From positions 461,001 through 525,000 of the forward strand of contig RPFO01000934.1 in NCBI GenBank assembly GCA_009746045.1: DNA of 64,000 nt. The letters run 5' to 3'. Position numbers and translations under genes: made by a program. This DNA is from Mesostigma viride (lineage: Eukaryota > Streptophyta > Mesostigmatophyceae > Mesostigmatales > Mesostigmataceae). Under the pieces are notes generated by a model that was given only the letters and a program-made list of their open reading frames with translations, ran no database searches and was not told the origin of the DNA. Position 1 is the stretch's first letter. The number at the start of each line of letters is the position of its first letter. This document shows, piece by piece, positions 33,089 through 43,945 of the stretch.

Positions 33089-33912
33089 GTGCTAGCAAAT
33101 GTCACTACCTTTACCTATGCCTGACCTTACAAGTTGAGGATGGTCTAATGTAGTGGCAAACAGGTTATTTACAACAATTCACAGTTTTCTGACATAGTTT
33201 GAGGCAACTATACTTACCAAAATGCTTGAAAAAGGCAAAAAATGCACCATTTATGCTAGCAAACGTCACTATTTTGAGATCAAACTGGGCCCAAACTTGG
33301 CCCATGGTCTAATCTAGTGGTGTGTAGGTTGCTTCCAACATTTCATAGCTTTCTGACATAGTTTGATATTGTTTAGTAGCTTACACTGAGCAAAATGCTT
33401 GAAAATGGCAAAAAATGCACCATTTATGCTAGCAAACGTCACTATTTTGACGTCAGACTGAGCCCAAACTTGGCCCATGGTCTAATCTAGTGGTGTTTAG
33501 GTTGCTTCCAATATTTCATAGCTTTATGACGTAGTTTGATATTGTTTAGTAGCTTACACTTAGCAAAATGCTTGAAAATGGCAAAAAATGCAGTATTTAT
33601 GCCAGCAAACGTCACTATTTTGAGTTCAGATTGACCCCAAACTTTGTGCATGGTCTATTCTAGTGGTAATTAGGTTGCTTGCAAATATCCATGATGGTTT
33701 GACGTGATTTAGTACTGTTTCCTATTTATTACTATTTAATTTAATTTAAAATGACAAAAATGTACCTTTATTGCTAGCAAATGTCACCAAGATGACGTCC
33801 GATCGATACCAAACTTTGTACGAGATCTATTTTGGTTGCAAACATCATGCATGACAATTTTCAGCATAAAAAGACAAACTTCGGTACGAAGTACATTTTG
33901 CGTGCTGGAGTA
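33089..33912 (+). repeat. About 171-bp tandem repeat upstream of RLE-A (about 4.7 units)
   Basis: The word GCTAGCAAACGTCACTATTT or variants starts near 33090, 33257, 33428, 33600 and 33772, giving spacings of 168-172 bp. Units share TGGTCTAATCTAGTGGT and AAAATGCTTGAAAA. Divergence increases toward both ends. The array stops immediately before the RLE-A start, where GTACATTTTGCGTGCTGGAG leads to the first ATG at 33921. It may be a monomer-type 5' UTR or promoter of the retrotransposon, or an unrelated satellite it landed in. Confidence 0.8.
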
Positions 33913-33920
33913 CATTTTTA

Positions 33921-36822
33921 ATGGCTGGTAGGGCGGGCGCCCCGGTCTCCCCCTCCTTGGTCTGCGAGGTCTGCCGGAGCGGGCACCGCGGGCACCACAT
34001 GTTAGTTTGTGATGCTTGCAATTCCGGGTGGCACTTGCAGTGTCTTACTCCCCGGCTCTACCGGGTCCCGCCGGGCTCCTGGACGTGCCCGCGCTGTCCC
34101 CCCCGGCGGGCCCCCGGGCTGCCCTCCCCGCTGGGTGCTCCGGCCCCCTGCCCCGTGTGCCCCCCTGCCGAGGCCCTCGGGGCGGGCCGTGGCCTGCCCG
34201 ATGGGGCCGCCGTTGCTCGGGCCCTGGCGCCCTCGGCCCCGGGGCCCCACCCGTCGCCTGGCCCCGCCGACGGGGGCGCGGCGCTGTCGCCTGGGCTGGG
34301 CCCGGCCGACCCCCGGCGGGCCTGGCGACCCCGGCGCCCGCCCCCGGCCCCTCGCTCCCCGACGCTCTGGCCTCCCTTCCCCCGGCCGCGGTTGGCCACC
34401 CAGCCGCCACCCCCGTCCTTGCCGCGTGGGACGGCGGCCCCCGGGCCCACGCGTTCACCTCGTGGCCGCCCTCGCACATTGTCGGCGTGGTGGGCCGCGC
34501 CACCTTTTCTTGGGCGTACTGCCCTTTGTTGCTGGACGCGGTCGGGTTGACGGCCGCCTTCCCCTCGCTCCCTAGGCCCCCGGCCTTCCTGGCCCTAGTT
34601 GCGCGGGTGCGGGCGACATTTCTTTCCGCCGCCCCCCCGGTGACGGCCTCGACTCTTTGGGGGTATGTCTTGGAAGGATATCACGCCGGCTGCCGGCTGC
34701 CGTGGCATCTCCCGGCCGCCCGGCAGGAAGAGCTGCTTTCCCTGGACGAGCGGGTGGGTCAGGAGGTGGTCGAGTTCGTCACGGCGGTGGCTCGAGACGC
34801 ACAGGTCTCGGTGCGGGCGGCCTACCTCGCGGGCGGCGCCGACCTGGGCCTCATGTCCCCGCGGCAGCTTCGCCTCTTCTTGGACGCCCAGGCCCCGCCT
34901 CCCGGCCCGGTTGCCAGTGGGGGCTTTCTCATCACCTCCCTCAGCCTGGCGCAGGCCGCCATGCTGCGTGTGGAGTTCGGGGCCCCCATCGCGGTTCAGG
35001 GCGGCCAGGCCATCTTGGTGGACTCGGCCGGGCGCGCCCAGCCCCTAACCGCGGGGACGCCTGTTTCTGCCTTCCTCCACGACATCCTGGAGTTGGCAGG
35101 CATCCCGCACGAATGGCACCCCGCGGCTGACCAACCGGTCGGCATCCTCTCGCGCGCCCAGATTGCTGCTCTCCCGGGTTGCTGGGAGGCCGGCTGGGAC
35201 CCGCCCCCCCCTCATGTCCGGTCCCTTCTGGAGGGGGACGACCCCGAGTCGGGCTCCTGTGCCATCTGCCTTGAGCCCTTCCGGCCGGGGGATGGCTTGT
35301 GTCGCCTGCCCGCGTGCGGCCACACATTCCATCAAGCGTGCATCGCGCGCAGCTTGCTCCACTCCGTGCCGCGCTGCCCGTTGTGCCGGGCTGTTGTGCC
35401 GCCCCCTGGGACTGCGCTTCCTCTCGGCCCGCCCCCGGTCTCGCTGGGTCCCCTGCCGGGTCCCCACCGGGCCCCGGGGCCAGCTGCCTCCCCGACCCCT
35501 CGGCCGCCGCCCCCGGCCTCGTTGCCGGGGCCTGGGGTGGTCGCGGGCGCGCTGGCGAGTCCCCCTGGGAGGGGCGCCGGCGTTCTCGATCCCCCTCCGC
35601 TGGGGGTCTCCCCGGTGGGCACTGCCTCCTCCGTGGCCCCGGCGGGCATGCCGGGCGCTGGTCGGGTCGTGGTGCGCGCGCCTGCCGGCCCGGCTGGGGA
35701 GACGCCGCAGGCCCCACGTCCTGCCTTTGCTGGCGCCGCTCCCCGCCACTCAGCGCCCGCCGACGGCCTTCACCGGTGTGCCGTGCTGCTTCCCACGGGG
35801 TCCCCGTGTGCTGGTGTGTTCCACAACCGTAACCTCCTCTGCCAGCACCTTCGCGCTGTGCACCCCGATCTCGGCGCGGCGGATCTGCAGGCCATGAGCT
35901 GTTACCGGTGCCCGGAAGCTCACTGCCAGCGGGTGTACTCCATTCACGGGCGCGCTCAGCACGCGCGCGCCTGTGTTGCTCAACGGCCCCTCAACCGGCC
36001 AGCAGTCCCGGCCCCCTCCCCCCCTCCCGCCTCGGCTCCCACCGGCTCCCAGCCCCCGCCGCCCGACTACTCGGCCAGTTGGCGTTGGCTTGACACGGTT
36101 CCCTGGGATGCATGCGCCATCAACCCGACGTCTACCCTGACCGACCTCCCCCACCGCGCGCGTAGCCTTTTCGCGCAATGTGCAATCGTTTCTCTCCGGC
36201 GCATGCACGCCGCTCCGGACGACCCGCTGGGCTTTAAACTGCACATGGTGACCCCCCGCCTGCTCCTCACCCCTCTCGGGCGTGGTGTGCGCGGCCTCCA
36301 GGGTGCGGTTATTGCCCGTTGCCGACGCTTTCTGCAGGGGGACTGGGAGGGGCTGTTTGGCGTGCCGCCCCCGCGCACGGCCCGGCTGTCGGGGGAGGTC
36401 AACTTCGAGCGGGTGGCCGCCGACGTCATCCGCCTCGTCCGCGAGGGGCAGCTCAGCCGGGCCATGACCCGCTTGGAAATGGCCAAGCTGGCCCCCGCCA
36501 ATGCGGCTACCCTGGCGGCCTTGGAGGCTCTTCACCCTGCGGAGCCCGGATTCCAGCTGCCCGTGCCGGACCCCCTGCCGGCCCCCCTCCGGCTGGACCG
36601 CGACTGCTTCCTGGAGGTGATGCGTGCGGTCCCGCGGGCTTCCTCTACCGGGCCGTCGGGCTGGCGCTACGAGCACTTGGAGGTCCTGGTGGGGCATGGG
36701 GGCGAGGACATTCTCTTTGACACCCTCATTGACCTGGCGGCTGGTCGCGTTCCTCCCGCTGCGCGCGAGTGGTTAGCGGGCGCTCGCCTCCTCGCTCTGC
36801 TCAAGGGTGTCTTGCCCCCCCC
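33921..36822 (+). CDS. RLE-A polyprotein N-terminal part: PHD, RING-H2, zinc fingers, RT start
   Basis: The first frame from ATG 33921 has a C4HC3 PHD finger (CEVC, CDAC, WHLQC, WTCPRC; about 33960-34115). Somewhere between 34116 and 34400 the frame steps by one base into the long frame that runs to 36822. This frame contains a RING-H2 finger (35258-35385: CAIC, CGHTFHQAC, CPLC), a C2H2-like finger (from 35777: C..C..H..H) and a second C/H cluster (CPEAHC, about 35909). The RT entry motif SSTGPSGWRYEHLEVL follows (about 36640). PHD and RING-H2 fingers may bind chromatin or recruit ubiquitin; that role is inferred from the families. The frame ends at a run of eight C (36815-36822). Confidence 0.75.
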
Positions 36823-38979
36823 GAGGGCAAGGTGCGCCCGATCGCCTGCGGTGAGGTGCTCCGCAAGCTCGTGGGCAAAGTGATCTGCCGCCAAAAGGCG
36901 CCCGAGCTCCGTGCCTTTTTCTGCCCGCCCCTCGCAGCGGGTGAGACCTCGGTGGCGGCCCAGCTGGGGGTGACGACTCCAGGCGGGGCGGATATCCTCA
37001 TCCATTCGGTGCAGGCCTACCTCGAGGCCCACCCCACCCACGCTGTCGTCAAGGTCGACTGCCACAACGCGTTCAACAGTCTGTCCCGCGCCAGCATGTT
37101 TGCGGCCGTCATGGAGTCCTTCGAGGACTTGTACGCTTGGACAGCCGTGTGCTACGGCCAGCCCGGCCAACTGGTTCACATCATGGAGGACGGCACTCGC
37201 GGCGGCCTGCTGTCGCGGTCGGGCACCCAGCAAGGGGACCCCCTGGGACCCCTGTACTTTGCCGCCCCCCTCCAGGGTTGCCTCCAAGCGGTCCATGCTG
37301 CCCACCCGGCGGTCGCTATTCAGGCCTACTTGGATGATATCTACCTTCTGGGCCCTGTGCCGGACACCACCGCGGCTCTGCTGGCACTGCAGACCGCGGT
37401 GGCCGACATCAACCTCCAGTTGACCCTGGCCAAGTGCGCGGTGTACTCGCCCCAAGGTGATTGCTCCGGCTTTCCGCCCCAGCTCTTGGGCCGGGACGAG
37501 CGCCTCCATGGGTTGGATGTCCTCGGCGTTCCGGTTGGCGACCCCGCGTTTGTCATCGATGCTCTGCGGGCCGCCCTCGAGGCACGCACTGAGGTACTGC
37601 CCTTGATTGCGCGCCTTCATGATTCGCAGACCAAGGGTCTGCTTCTGTGGTTTTGCGCTCACCCTCGCGTCGTTCACTGGCTCCGGGGCGCTCTTCCGGC
37701 TCAGGTCCGGCTGGCCGCCGAGGGCCACGACGAACGCATCCAGTCGGCCTTGGCGCAGCTGGTCCCGGGCCCCGACCTCCCGCCACATGCTATTCGCATT
37801 GCCTCCCTGCCTGCACGGATGGGTGGCTGCGGTCTGACTCGTGCCGCCCGGCTGGCCCCAGCAGCATTTTTGGGCTCCGTCGCTCAGTCGTGGGCGGAAA
37901 GCTGCCGGCTCCTGCCCCTTTTGGCAACGGCAGCGCCTGACCTCCTGGACCCCAGCAGCCCTTTGCCCTTCGTCACCGCCATCCAGGAGGCCTATGCTGA
38001 GATCCAGCAGGCCTGTTCTCCCGTCCGTGCCGCTCAGGCGGTACAGCGCCACCTCCCTCGCGGCACTCCCTCGGTCGCCTCCGTTCAATCTCCCGCCGCA
38101 TTCCCTGCTCGCGTCATCGATAAACACCAGAAAACCTACGCGGGTATTCTGCACACGGCTGATTGGATTGCTCTTTTCGCGGACCTCAACGCCCAGGGAC
38201 GTGCGTGGCTGTTCTCGCTTTCCTTGCGGAGTGTGGGCTCGGCGTACCTTCGTGCTCTTCCCATGGCCCCCCCATTCGCCTTGGCTCCCAGCCACTACTC
38301 GGTGGCGCTCCGGCACCAGCTATTTGCCCCGCAGCCTCTTGTTCCGGCCGGGCGGCCTTGTGGTAGCTGTGGGCAGCCGCTGGATCCCACGGGGACTCAC
38401 TACCTTGCCTGCATGGGGGGCCAACAGAATCAGAATTGGTATTTGTATTTGCACACTGTCCTCCTGACGGTGGTGCTCGCCATGATTCGGTCGGTTTTCC
38501 CCCACGCGAACATCCGGTCCGAGGATGCGGATGGCGCTGCCTTCTATTCCCCCAACCACCGGCCTGACATCGTGGTGCTGGACTTTGAGGGGGGTGGCCG
38601 GCATCTGCTTATTGACGTTTCGGTGGCGCGGCCCTTGGCTCTTAGCCACGTGGCTGGGGCCTCCCTCACGGCAGGTTACACGGCGGACCGGGCGGAGCGG
38701 GCCAAGCTCCTGGCCTACGGCGACGTCGGGCACCATCGTGTGGTGCCCTTTGTCCTGGAGGAGTTTGGGGCCATGGGGCCCCTGACCTCCGCCTTCTTCA
38801 AGGAGTGTTGCCGGCTCCGGGAGGACCGGCTGGACCTAGAGGGCCAGCGGGCCCCATGGTCGGCGCGGACCTGGACGTCATATTGGCGTCAGCGCTTGTC
38901 GGTGGCGCTGACTCGGGCCATGGCTGACATCATGCTCCGCCGTACGCGGGCTGATTTTGCGGTGCAGCAGGGCTATTAG
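36823..38979 (+). CDS. RLE-A polyprotein C-terminal part: reverse transcriptase and endonuclease
   Basis: It continues the preceding frame after one missing base in the C run: EGKVRPIACGEVLRKLVGKV is the RT text expected there. The frame itself is open from 36769 and residues are numbered from that point. RT motif A is VKVDCHNAFNS (Asp97), motif B SGTQQGDPLGPLYFA (from 151), motif C AYLDDIYLLG (Asp189, Asp190), and motif E LGVPVG. Then CGSCGQPLDPTGTHYLAC (Cys531, Cys534, His544, Cys548) precedes the nuclease motif HRPDIVVLDFEG (Asp600) and LLIDVSV (Asp616), with AERAKLLAYGDV and VVPFVLEEFG after it. These are the CCHC and PD-(D/E)xK signatures of restriction-like endonucleases that nick the target for reverse transcription. 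All catalytic residues named are present. The frame stops with TAG at 38979. Confidence 0.85.
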   Translation, partial: EGKVRPIACGEVLRKLVGKVICRQKAPELRAFFCPPLAAGETSVAAQLGVTTPGGADILIHSVQAYLEAHPTHAVVKVDCHNAFNSLSRASMFAAVMESFEDLYAWTAVCYGQPGQLVHIMEDGTRGGLLSRSGTQQGDPLGPLYFAAPLQGCLQAVHAAHPAVAIQAYLDDIYLLGPVPDTTAALLALQTAVADINLQLTLAKCAVYSPQGDCSGFPPQLLGRDERLHGLDVLGVPVGDPAFVIDALRAALEARTEVLPLIARLHDSQTKGLLLWFCAHPRVVHWLRGALPAQVRLAAEGHDERIQSALAQLVPGPDLPPHAIRIASLPARMGGCGLTRAARLAPAAFLGSVAQSWAESCRLLPLLATAAPDLLDPSSPLPFVTAIQEAYAEIQQACSPVRAAQAVQRHLPRGTPSVASVQSPAAFPARVIDKHQKTYAGILHTADWIALFADLNAQGRAWLFSLSLRSVGSAYLRALPMAPPFALAPSHYSVALRHQLFAPQPLVPAGRPCGSCGQPLDPTGTHYLACMGGQQNQNWYLYLHTVLLTVVLAMIRSVFPHANIRSEDADGAAFYSPNHRPDIVVLDFEGGGRHLLIDVSVARPLALSHVAGASLTAGYTADRAERAKLLAYGDVGHHRVVPFVLEEFGAMGPLTSAFFKECCRLREDRLDLEGQRAPWSARTWTSYWRQRLSVALTRAMADIMLRRTRADFAVQQGY

Positions 38980-39148
38980 GTTCCTCCCGTTAGGCGTTTC
39001 CATTGGTCTTATCGTAGTATAGAGCTTTGACATGGCTCTGTATATAGGTTTATAGCTGGGCGTTTGCTTTGGTTTGAGTGATTTCACTCTGCTGTAAGTA
39101 ATTATATTTTTAATATATATATACAATGACATTATGAATATATATACA

Positions 39149-39990
39149 TTCGCCTTGGCTCCCAGCCACTACTCGGTGGCGCTCCGGCACCAGCTATTTG
39201 CCCCGCAGCCTCTTGTTCCGGCCGGGCGGCCTTGTGGTAGCTGTGGGCAGCCGCTGGATCCCACGGGGACTCACTACCTTGCCTGCATGGGGGGCCAACA
39301 GAATCAGAATTGGTATTTGTATTTGCACACTGTCCTCCTGACGGTGGTGCTCGCCATGATTCGGTCGGTTTTCCCCCACGCGAACATCCGGTCCGAGGAT
39401 GCGGATGGCGCTGCCTTCTATTCCCCCAACCACCGGCCTGACATCGTGGTGCTGGACTTTGAGGGGGGTGGCCGGCATCTGCTTATCGACGTTTCGGTGG
39501 CGCGGCCCTTGGCTCTTAGCCACGTGGCTGGGGCCTCCCTCACGGCAGGTTACACGGCGGACCGGGCGGAGCGGGCCAAGCTCCTGGCCTACGGTGACGT
39601 CGGGCACCATCGTGTGGTGCCCTTTGTCCTGGAGGAGTTTGGGGCCATGGGGCCCCTGACCTCCGCCTTCTTCAAGGAGTGTTGCCGGCTCCGGGAGGAC
39701 CGGCTGGACCTGGAGGGCCAGCGGGCCCCATGGTCGGCGCGGACCTGGACGTCATATTGGCGTCAGCGCTTGTCGGTGGCGCTGACTCGGGCCATGGCTG
39801 ACATCATGCTCCGCCGTACGCGGGCTGATTTTGCGGTGCAGCAGGGCTATTAGGTTCCTCCCGTTAGGAGTTTCCATTGGTCTTATCGTAGTATAGAGAT
39901 TTGACATGGCTCTGTATAGAGGTTTATAGCTGGGCGTTTGCTTTGGTTTGAGTGATTTCACTCTGCTGTAAGTAATTATATTATTAATAT
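39149..39990 (+). mobile_element. RLE-A 5'-truncated copy
   Basis: Begins within the codons for FALAPSHYSVALR and keeps the CCHC and endonuclease frame open to the TAG at 39853. The 3' UTR has a few substitutions. It joins the previous copy through ATATATATACAATGAC..GAATATATATACATT. Confidence 0.85.
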
Positions 39991-39996
39991 ATATTC

Positions 39997-40080
39997 ATTG
40001 AGAATGATAGATTACGGAGGTGAGATAGGCATGCAACATAAGGAAAAACCCGATAACTGGGAGAATAACCCTGAAGAAAT
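39997..40080 (-). mobile_element. RLE-B 3'-UTR fragment
   Basis: Matches 23278-23361 (TCATTGAGAATGATAGATTA and onward) and the inverse of the RLE-B 3' UTR at about 24330-24400. It ends in GAAGAAAT at a TA tract. Confidence 0.7.
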
Positions 40081-40130
40081 ATTAATATATATACAATGAA
40101 TATATATACATTACAATATATATTAAAAAT

Positions 40131-40733
40131 CATCCGGTCCGAGGATGCGGATGGCGCTGCCTTCTATTCCCCCAACCACCGGCCTGACATCGTGGTGCTG
40201 GACTTTGAGGGGGGTGGCCGGCATCTGCTTATTGACGTTTCGGTGGCGCGGCCCTTGGCTCTTAGCCACGTGGCTGGGGCCTCCCTCACGGCAGGTTACA
40301 CGGCGGACCGGGCGGAGCGGGCCAAGCTCCTGGCCTACGGCGACGTCGGGCACCATCGTGTGGTGCCCTTTGTCCTGGAGGAGTTTGGGGCCATGGGGCC
40401 CCTGACCTCCGCCTTCTTCAAGGAGTGTTGCCGGCTCCGGGAGGACCGGCTGGACCTGGAGGGCCAGCGGGCCCCATGGTCGGCGCGGACCTGGACGTCA
40501 TATTGGCGTCAGCGCTTGTCGGTGGCGCTGACTCGGGCCATGGCGGACATCATGCTCCGCCGTACGCGGGCTGATTTTGCGGTGCAGCAGGGCTATTAGG
40601 TTCCTCCCGTTAGGCGTTTCCATTGGTCTTATCGTAGTATAGAGCTTTGACATGGCTCTGTATATAGGTTTATAGCTGGGCGTTTGCTTTGGTTTGAGTG
40701 ATTTCACTCTGCTGTAAGTAATTATATTTTTAA
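40131..40733 (+). mobile_element. RLE-A 5'-truncated copy
   Basis: Starts at ATCCGGTCC within the endonuclease region and runs to the 3' end with the frame open (stop at 40599). It carries the variant ATGGCGGAC where the reference has ATGGCTGAC. Confidence 0.85.
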
Positions 40734-40740
40734 TATATAT

Positions 40741-41219
40741 ATTAAAAATATAATTACTTACAGCAGAGTGAAATCACTCAAACCAAAGCAAACGCCCAGC
40801 TATAAACCTATATACAGAGCCATGTCAAAGCTCTATACTACGATAAGACCAATGGAAACGCCTAACGGGAGGAACCTAATAGCCCTGCTGCACCGCAAAA
40901 TCAGCCCGCGTACGGCGGAGCATGATGTCCGCCATGGCCCGAGTCAGCGCCACCGACAAGCGCTGACGCCAATATGACGTCCAGGTCCGCGCCGACCATG
41001 GGGCCCGCTGGCCCTCCAGGTCCAGCCGGTCCTCCCGGAGCCGGCAACACTCCTTGAAGAAGGCGGAGGTCAGGGGCCCCATGGCCCCAAACTCCTCCAG
41101 GACAAAGGGCACCACACGATGGTGCCCGACGTCGCCGTAGGCCAGGAGCTTGGCCCGCTCCGCCCGGTCCGCCGTGTAACCTGCCGTGAGGGAGGCCCCA
41201 GCCACGTGGCTAAGAGCCA
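40741..41219 (-). mobile_element. RLE-A 5'-truncated copy, tail-to-tail
   Basis: Joined 3' end to 3' end with the preceding copy across a short TA tract. It shares that copy's rare GCG variant (GTCCGCCAT on the plus strand). It stops at AAGAGCCAATATATATACAT. Confidence 0.85.
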
Positions 41220-41245
41220 ATATATATACATTACAATATATATAC

Positions 41246-42639
41246 GACGAACGCATCCAGTCGGCCTTGGCGCAGCTGGTCCCGGGCCCCGACCTCCCGC
41301 CACATGCTATTCGCATTGCCTCCCTGCCTGCACGGATGGGTGGCTGCGGTCTGACTCGTGCCGCCCGGCTGGCCCCAGCAGCATTTTTGGGCTCCGTCGC
41401 TCAGTCGTGGGCGGAAAGCTGCCGGCTCCTGCCCCTTTTGGCAACAGCAGCGCCTGACCTCCTGGACCCCAGCAGCCCTTTGCCCTTCGTCACCGCCATC
41501 CAGGAGGCCTATGCTGAGATCCAGCAGGCCTGTTCTCCCGTCCGTGCCGCTCAGGCGGTACAGCGCCACCTCCCTCGCGGCACTCCCTCGGTCGCCTCCG
41601 TTCAATCTCCCGCCGCATTCCCTGCTCGCGTCATCGATAAACACCAGAAAACCTACGCGGGTATTCTGCACACGGCTGATTGGATTGCTCTTTTCGCGGA
41701 CCTCAACGCCCAGGGACGTGCGTGGCTGTTCTCGCTTTCCTTGCGGAGTGTGGGCTCGGCGTACCTTCGTGCTCTTCCCATGGCCCCCCCATTCGCCTTG
41801 GCTCCCAGCCACTACTCGGTGGCGCTCCGGCACCTGCTATTTGCCCCGCAGCCTCTTGTTCCGGCCGGGCGGCCTTGTGGTAGCTGTGGGCAGCCGCTGG
41901 ATCCCACGGGGACTCACTACCTTGCCTGCATGGGGGGCCAACAGAATCAGAATTGGTATTTGTATTTGCACACTGTCCTCCTGACGGTGGTGCTCGCCAT
42001 GATCCGGTCGGTTTTCCCCCACGCGAACATCCGGTCCGAGGATGCGGATGGCGCTGCCTTCTATTCCCCCAACCACCGGCCTGACATCGTGGTGCTGGAC
42101 TTTGAGGGGGTGGCCGGCATCTGCTTATTGACGTTTCGGTGGCGCGGCCCTTGGCTCTTAGCCACGTGGCTGGGGCCTCCCTCACGGCAGGTTACACCGC
42201 GGACCGGGCGGAGCGGGCCAAGCTCCTGGCCTACGGCGACGTCGGGCACCATCGTGTGGTGCCCTTTGTCCTGGAGGAGTTTGGGGCCATGGGGCCCCTG
42301 ACCTCCGCCTTCTTCAAGGAGTGTTGCCGGCTCCGGGAGGACCGGCTGGACCTGGAGGGCCAGCGGGCCCCATGGTCGGCGCGGACCTGGACGTCATATT
42401 GGCGTCAGCGCTTGTCGGTGGCGCTGACTCGGGCCATGGCTGACATCATGCTCCGCCGTACGCGGGCTGATTTTGCGGTGCAGCAGGGCTATTAGTAGGT
42501 TCCTCCCGTTAGGCGTTTCCATTGGTCTTATCGTAGTATAGAGCTTTGACATGGCTCTGTATATAGGTTTATAGCTGGGCGTTTGCTTTGGTTTGAGTGA
42601 TTTCACTCTGCTGTAAGTAATTATATTTTTAATATATAT
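41246..42639 (+). mobile_element. RLE-A 5'-truncated copy
   Basis: Starts at ACGACGAACGCATCC (reference about 37727) and runs to the 3' end. One G is missing from the G run in the endonuclease motif (about 42107-42112), so the RPD segment and the catalytic IDV segment lie in different frames. Confidence 0.85.
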
Positions 42640-42652
42640 TCATTATATATAT

Positions 42653-42977
42653 TTAAAAAATATAATTACTTACAACAGAGTGAAATCACTCAAACCAAAG
42701 CAAACGCCCAGCTATAAACCTATAATATACAGAGCCATGTCAAAGCTCTATACTACGATAAGACCAATGGAAACGCCTAACGGGAGGAACCTAATAGCCC
42801 TGCTGCACCGCAAAATCAGCCCGCGTACGGCGGAGCATGATGTCAGCCATGGCCCGAGTCAGCGCCACCGACAAGCGCAATATGACGTCCAGGTCCGCGC
42901 CGACCATGGGGCCCGCTGGCCCTCCAGGTCCAGCCGGTCCTCCCGGAGCCGGCAACACTCCTTGAAGAAGGCGGAGG
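42653..42977 (-). mobile_element. RLE-A 5'-truncated copy, 13-bp TSD
   Basis: Flanked by TCATTATATATAT at 42640-42652 and 42978-42990. An internal deletion removes about 10 bp (CTGACGC) near 42878. Confidence 0.85.
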
Positions 42978-42990
42978 TCATTATATATAT

Positions 42991-43932
42991 CGCTTTCCTT
43001 GCGGGGGCTGTTCTCGCTTTCCTTGCGGAGTGTGGGCTCGGCGTACCTTCGTGCTCTTCCCATGGCCCCCCCATTCGCCTTGGCTCCCAGCCACTACTCG
43101 GTGGCGCTCCGGCACCAGCTATTTGCCCCGCAGCCTCTTGTTCCGGCCGGGCGGCCTTGTGGTAGCTGTGGGCAGCCGCTGGATCCCACGGGGACTCACT
43201 ACCTTGCCTGCATGGGGGGCCAACAGAATCAGAATTGGTATTTGTATTTGCACACTGTCCTCCTGACGGTGGTGCTCGCCATGATTCGGTCGGTTTTCCC
43301 CCACGCGAACATCCGGTCCGAGGATGCGGATGGCGCTGCCTTCTATTCCCCCAACCACCGGCCTGACATCGTGGTGCTGGACTTTGAGGGGGTGGCCGGC
43401 ATCTGCTTATTGACGTTTCGGTGGCGCGGCCCTTGGCTCTTAGCCACGTGGCTGGGGCCTCCCTCACGGCAGGTTACACGGCGGACCGGGCGGAGCGGAC
43501 CAAGCTCCTGGCCTACGGCGACGTCGGGCACCATCGTGTGGTGCCCTTTGTCCTGGAGGAGTTTGGGGCCATGGGGCCCCTGACCTCCGCCTTCTTCAAG
43601 GAGTGTTGCCGGCTCCGGGAGGACCGGCTGGACCTGGAGGGCCAGCGGGCCCCATGGTCGGCGCGGACCTGGACGTCATATTGGCGTCAGCGCTTGTCGG
43701 TGGCGCTGACTCGGGCCATGGCGGACATCATGCTCCGCCGTACGCGGGCTGATTTTGCGGTGCAGCAGGGCTATTAGGTTCCTCCCGTTAGGCGTTTCCA
43801 TTGGTCTTATCGTACTTCGTAGTATAGAGCTTTGACATGGCTCTGTATATAGGTTTATAGCTGGGCGTTTGCTTTGGTTTGAGTGATTTCACTCTGCTGT
43901 AAGTAATTATATTTTTAATATATATATATACA
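42991..43932 (+). mobile_element. RLE-A 5'-truncated copy, between TSD words
   Basis: Begins with CGCTTTCCTTGCGGGGGCTG followed by a repeat of TTCTCGCTTTCCTTGCGGAG, a short 5' duplication. It has the same missing G in the endonuclease motif as 41246-42639 and the GCG variant near 43723. A 5-bp insertion lies in the 3' UTR (43814). Confidence 0.85.
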
Positions 43933-43945
43933 TCATTATATATAT

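Larger units (their letters stand above)
33913..39108 (+). mobile_element. RLE-A non-LTR retrotransposon, near full length
   Basis: The longest copy in the window. Domain order is PHD, RING-H2, C2H2-like fingers, reverse transcriptase, CCHC and PD-(D/E)xK endonuclease, then a 130-bp 3' UTR with a GAGTGATTTCACTC palindrome ending in AATTATATTTTTAATATATAT. Two one-base frame changes separate the coding sequence into three frames. The 5' boundary is placed after the tandem repeat; the 3' boundary lies in TA repeats. The architecture is that of single-ORF, site-targeting non-LTR elements with a C-terminal restriction-like endonuclease. Confidence 0.85.

Noticed and set aside
33089..33912. Alpha-satellite or centromere-type DNA because of the 171-bp unit
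   Set aside because: The length match is coincidence; fewer than five diverged units next to a retrotransposon do not make a centromere.
34045..35749. Long minus-strand frames opposite the RLE-A coding region
   Set aside because: High GC removes stop codons; the translations are Arg/Pro/Gly-rich with no domain.
38878..39132. 69-residue antisense frame (MKSLKPKQTPSYKPIYRAMS) repeated at every RLE-A 3' end
   Set aside because: It is present only because the 3' UTR is repeated. It overlaps the endonuclease on the other strand and has no features of its own.
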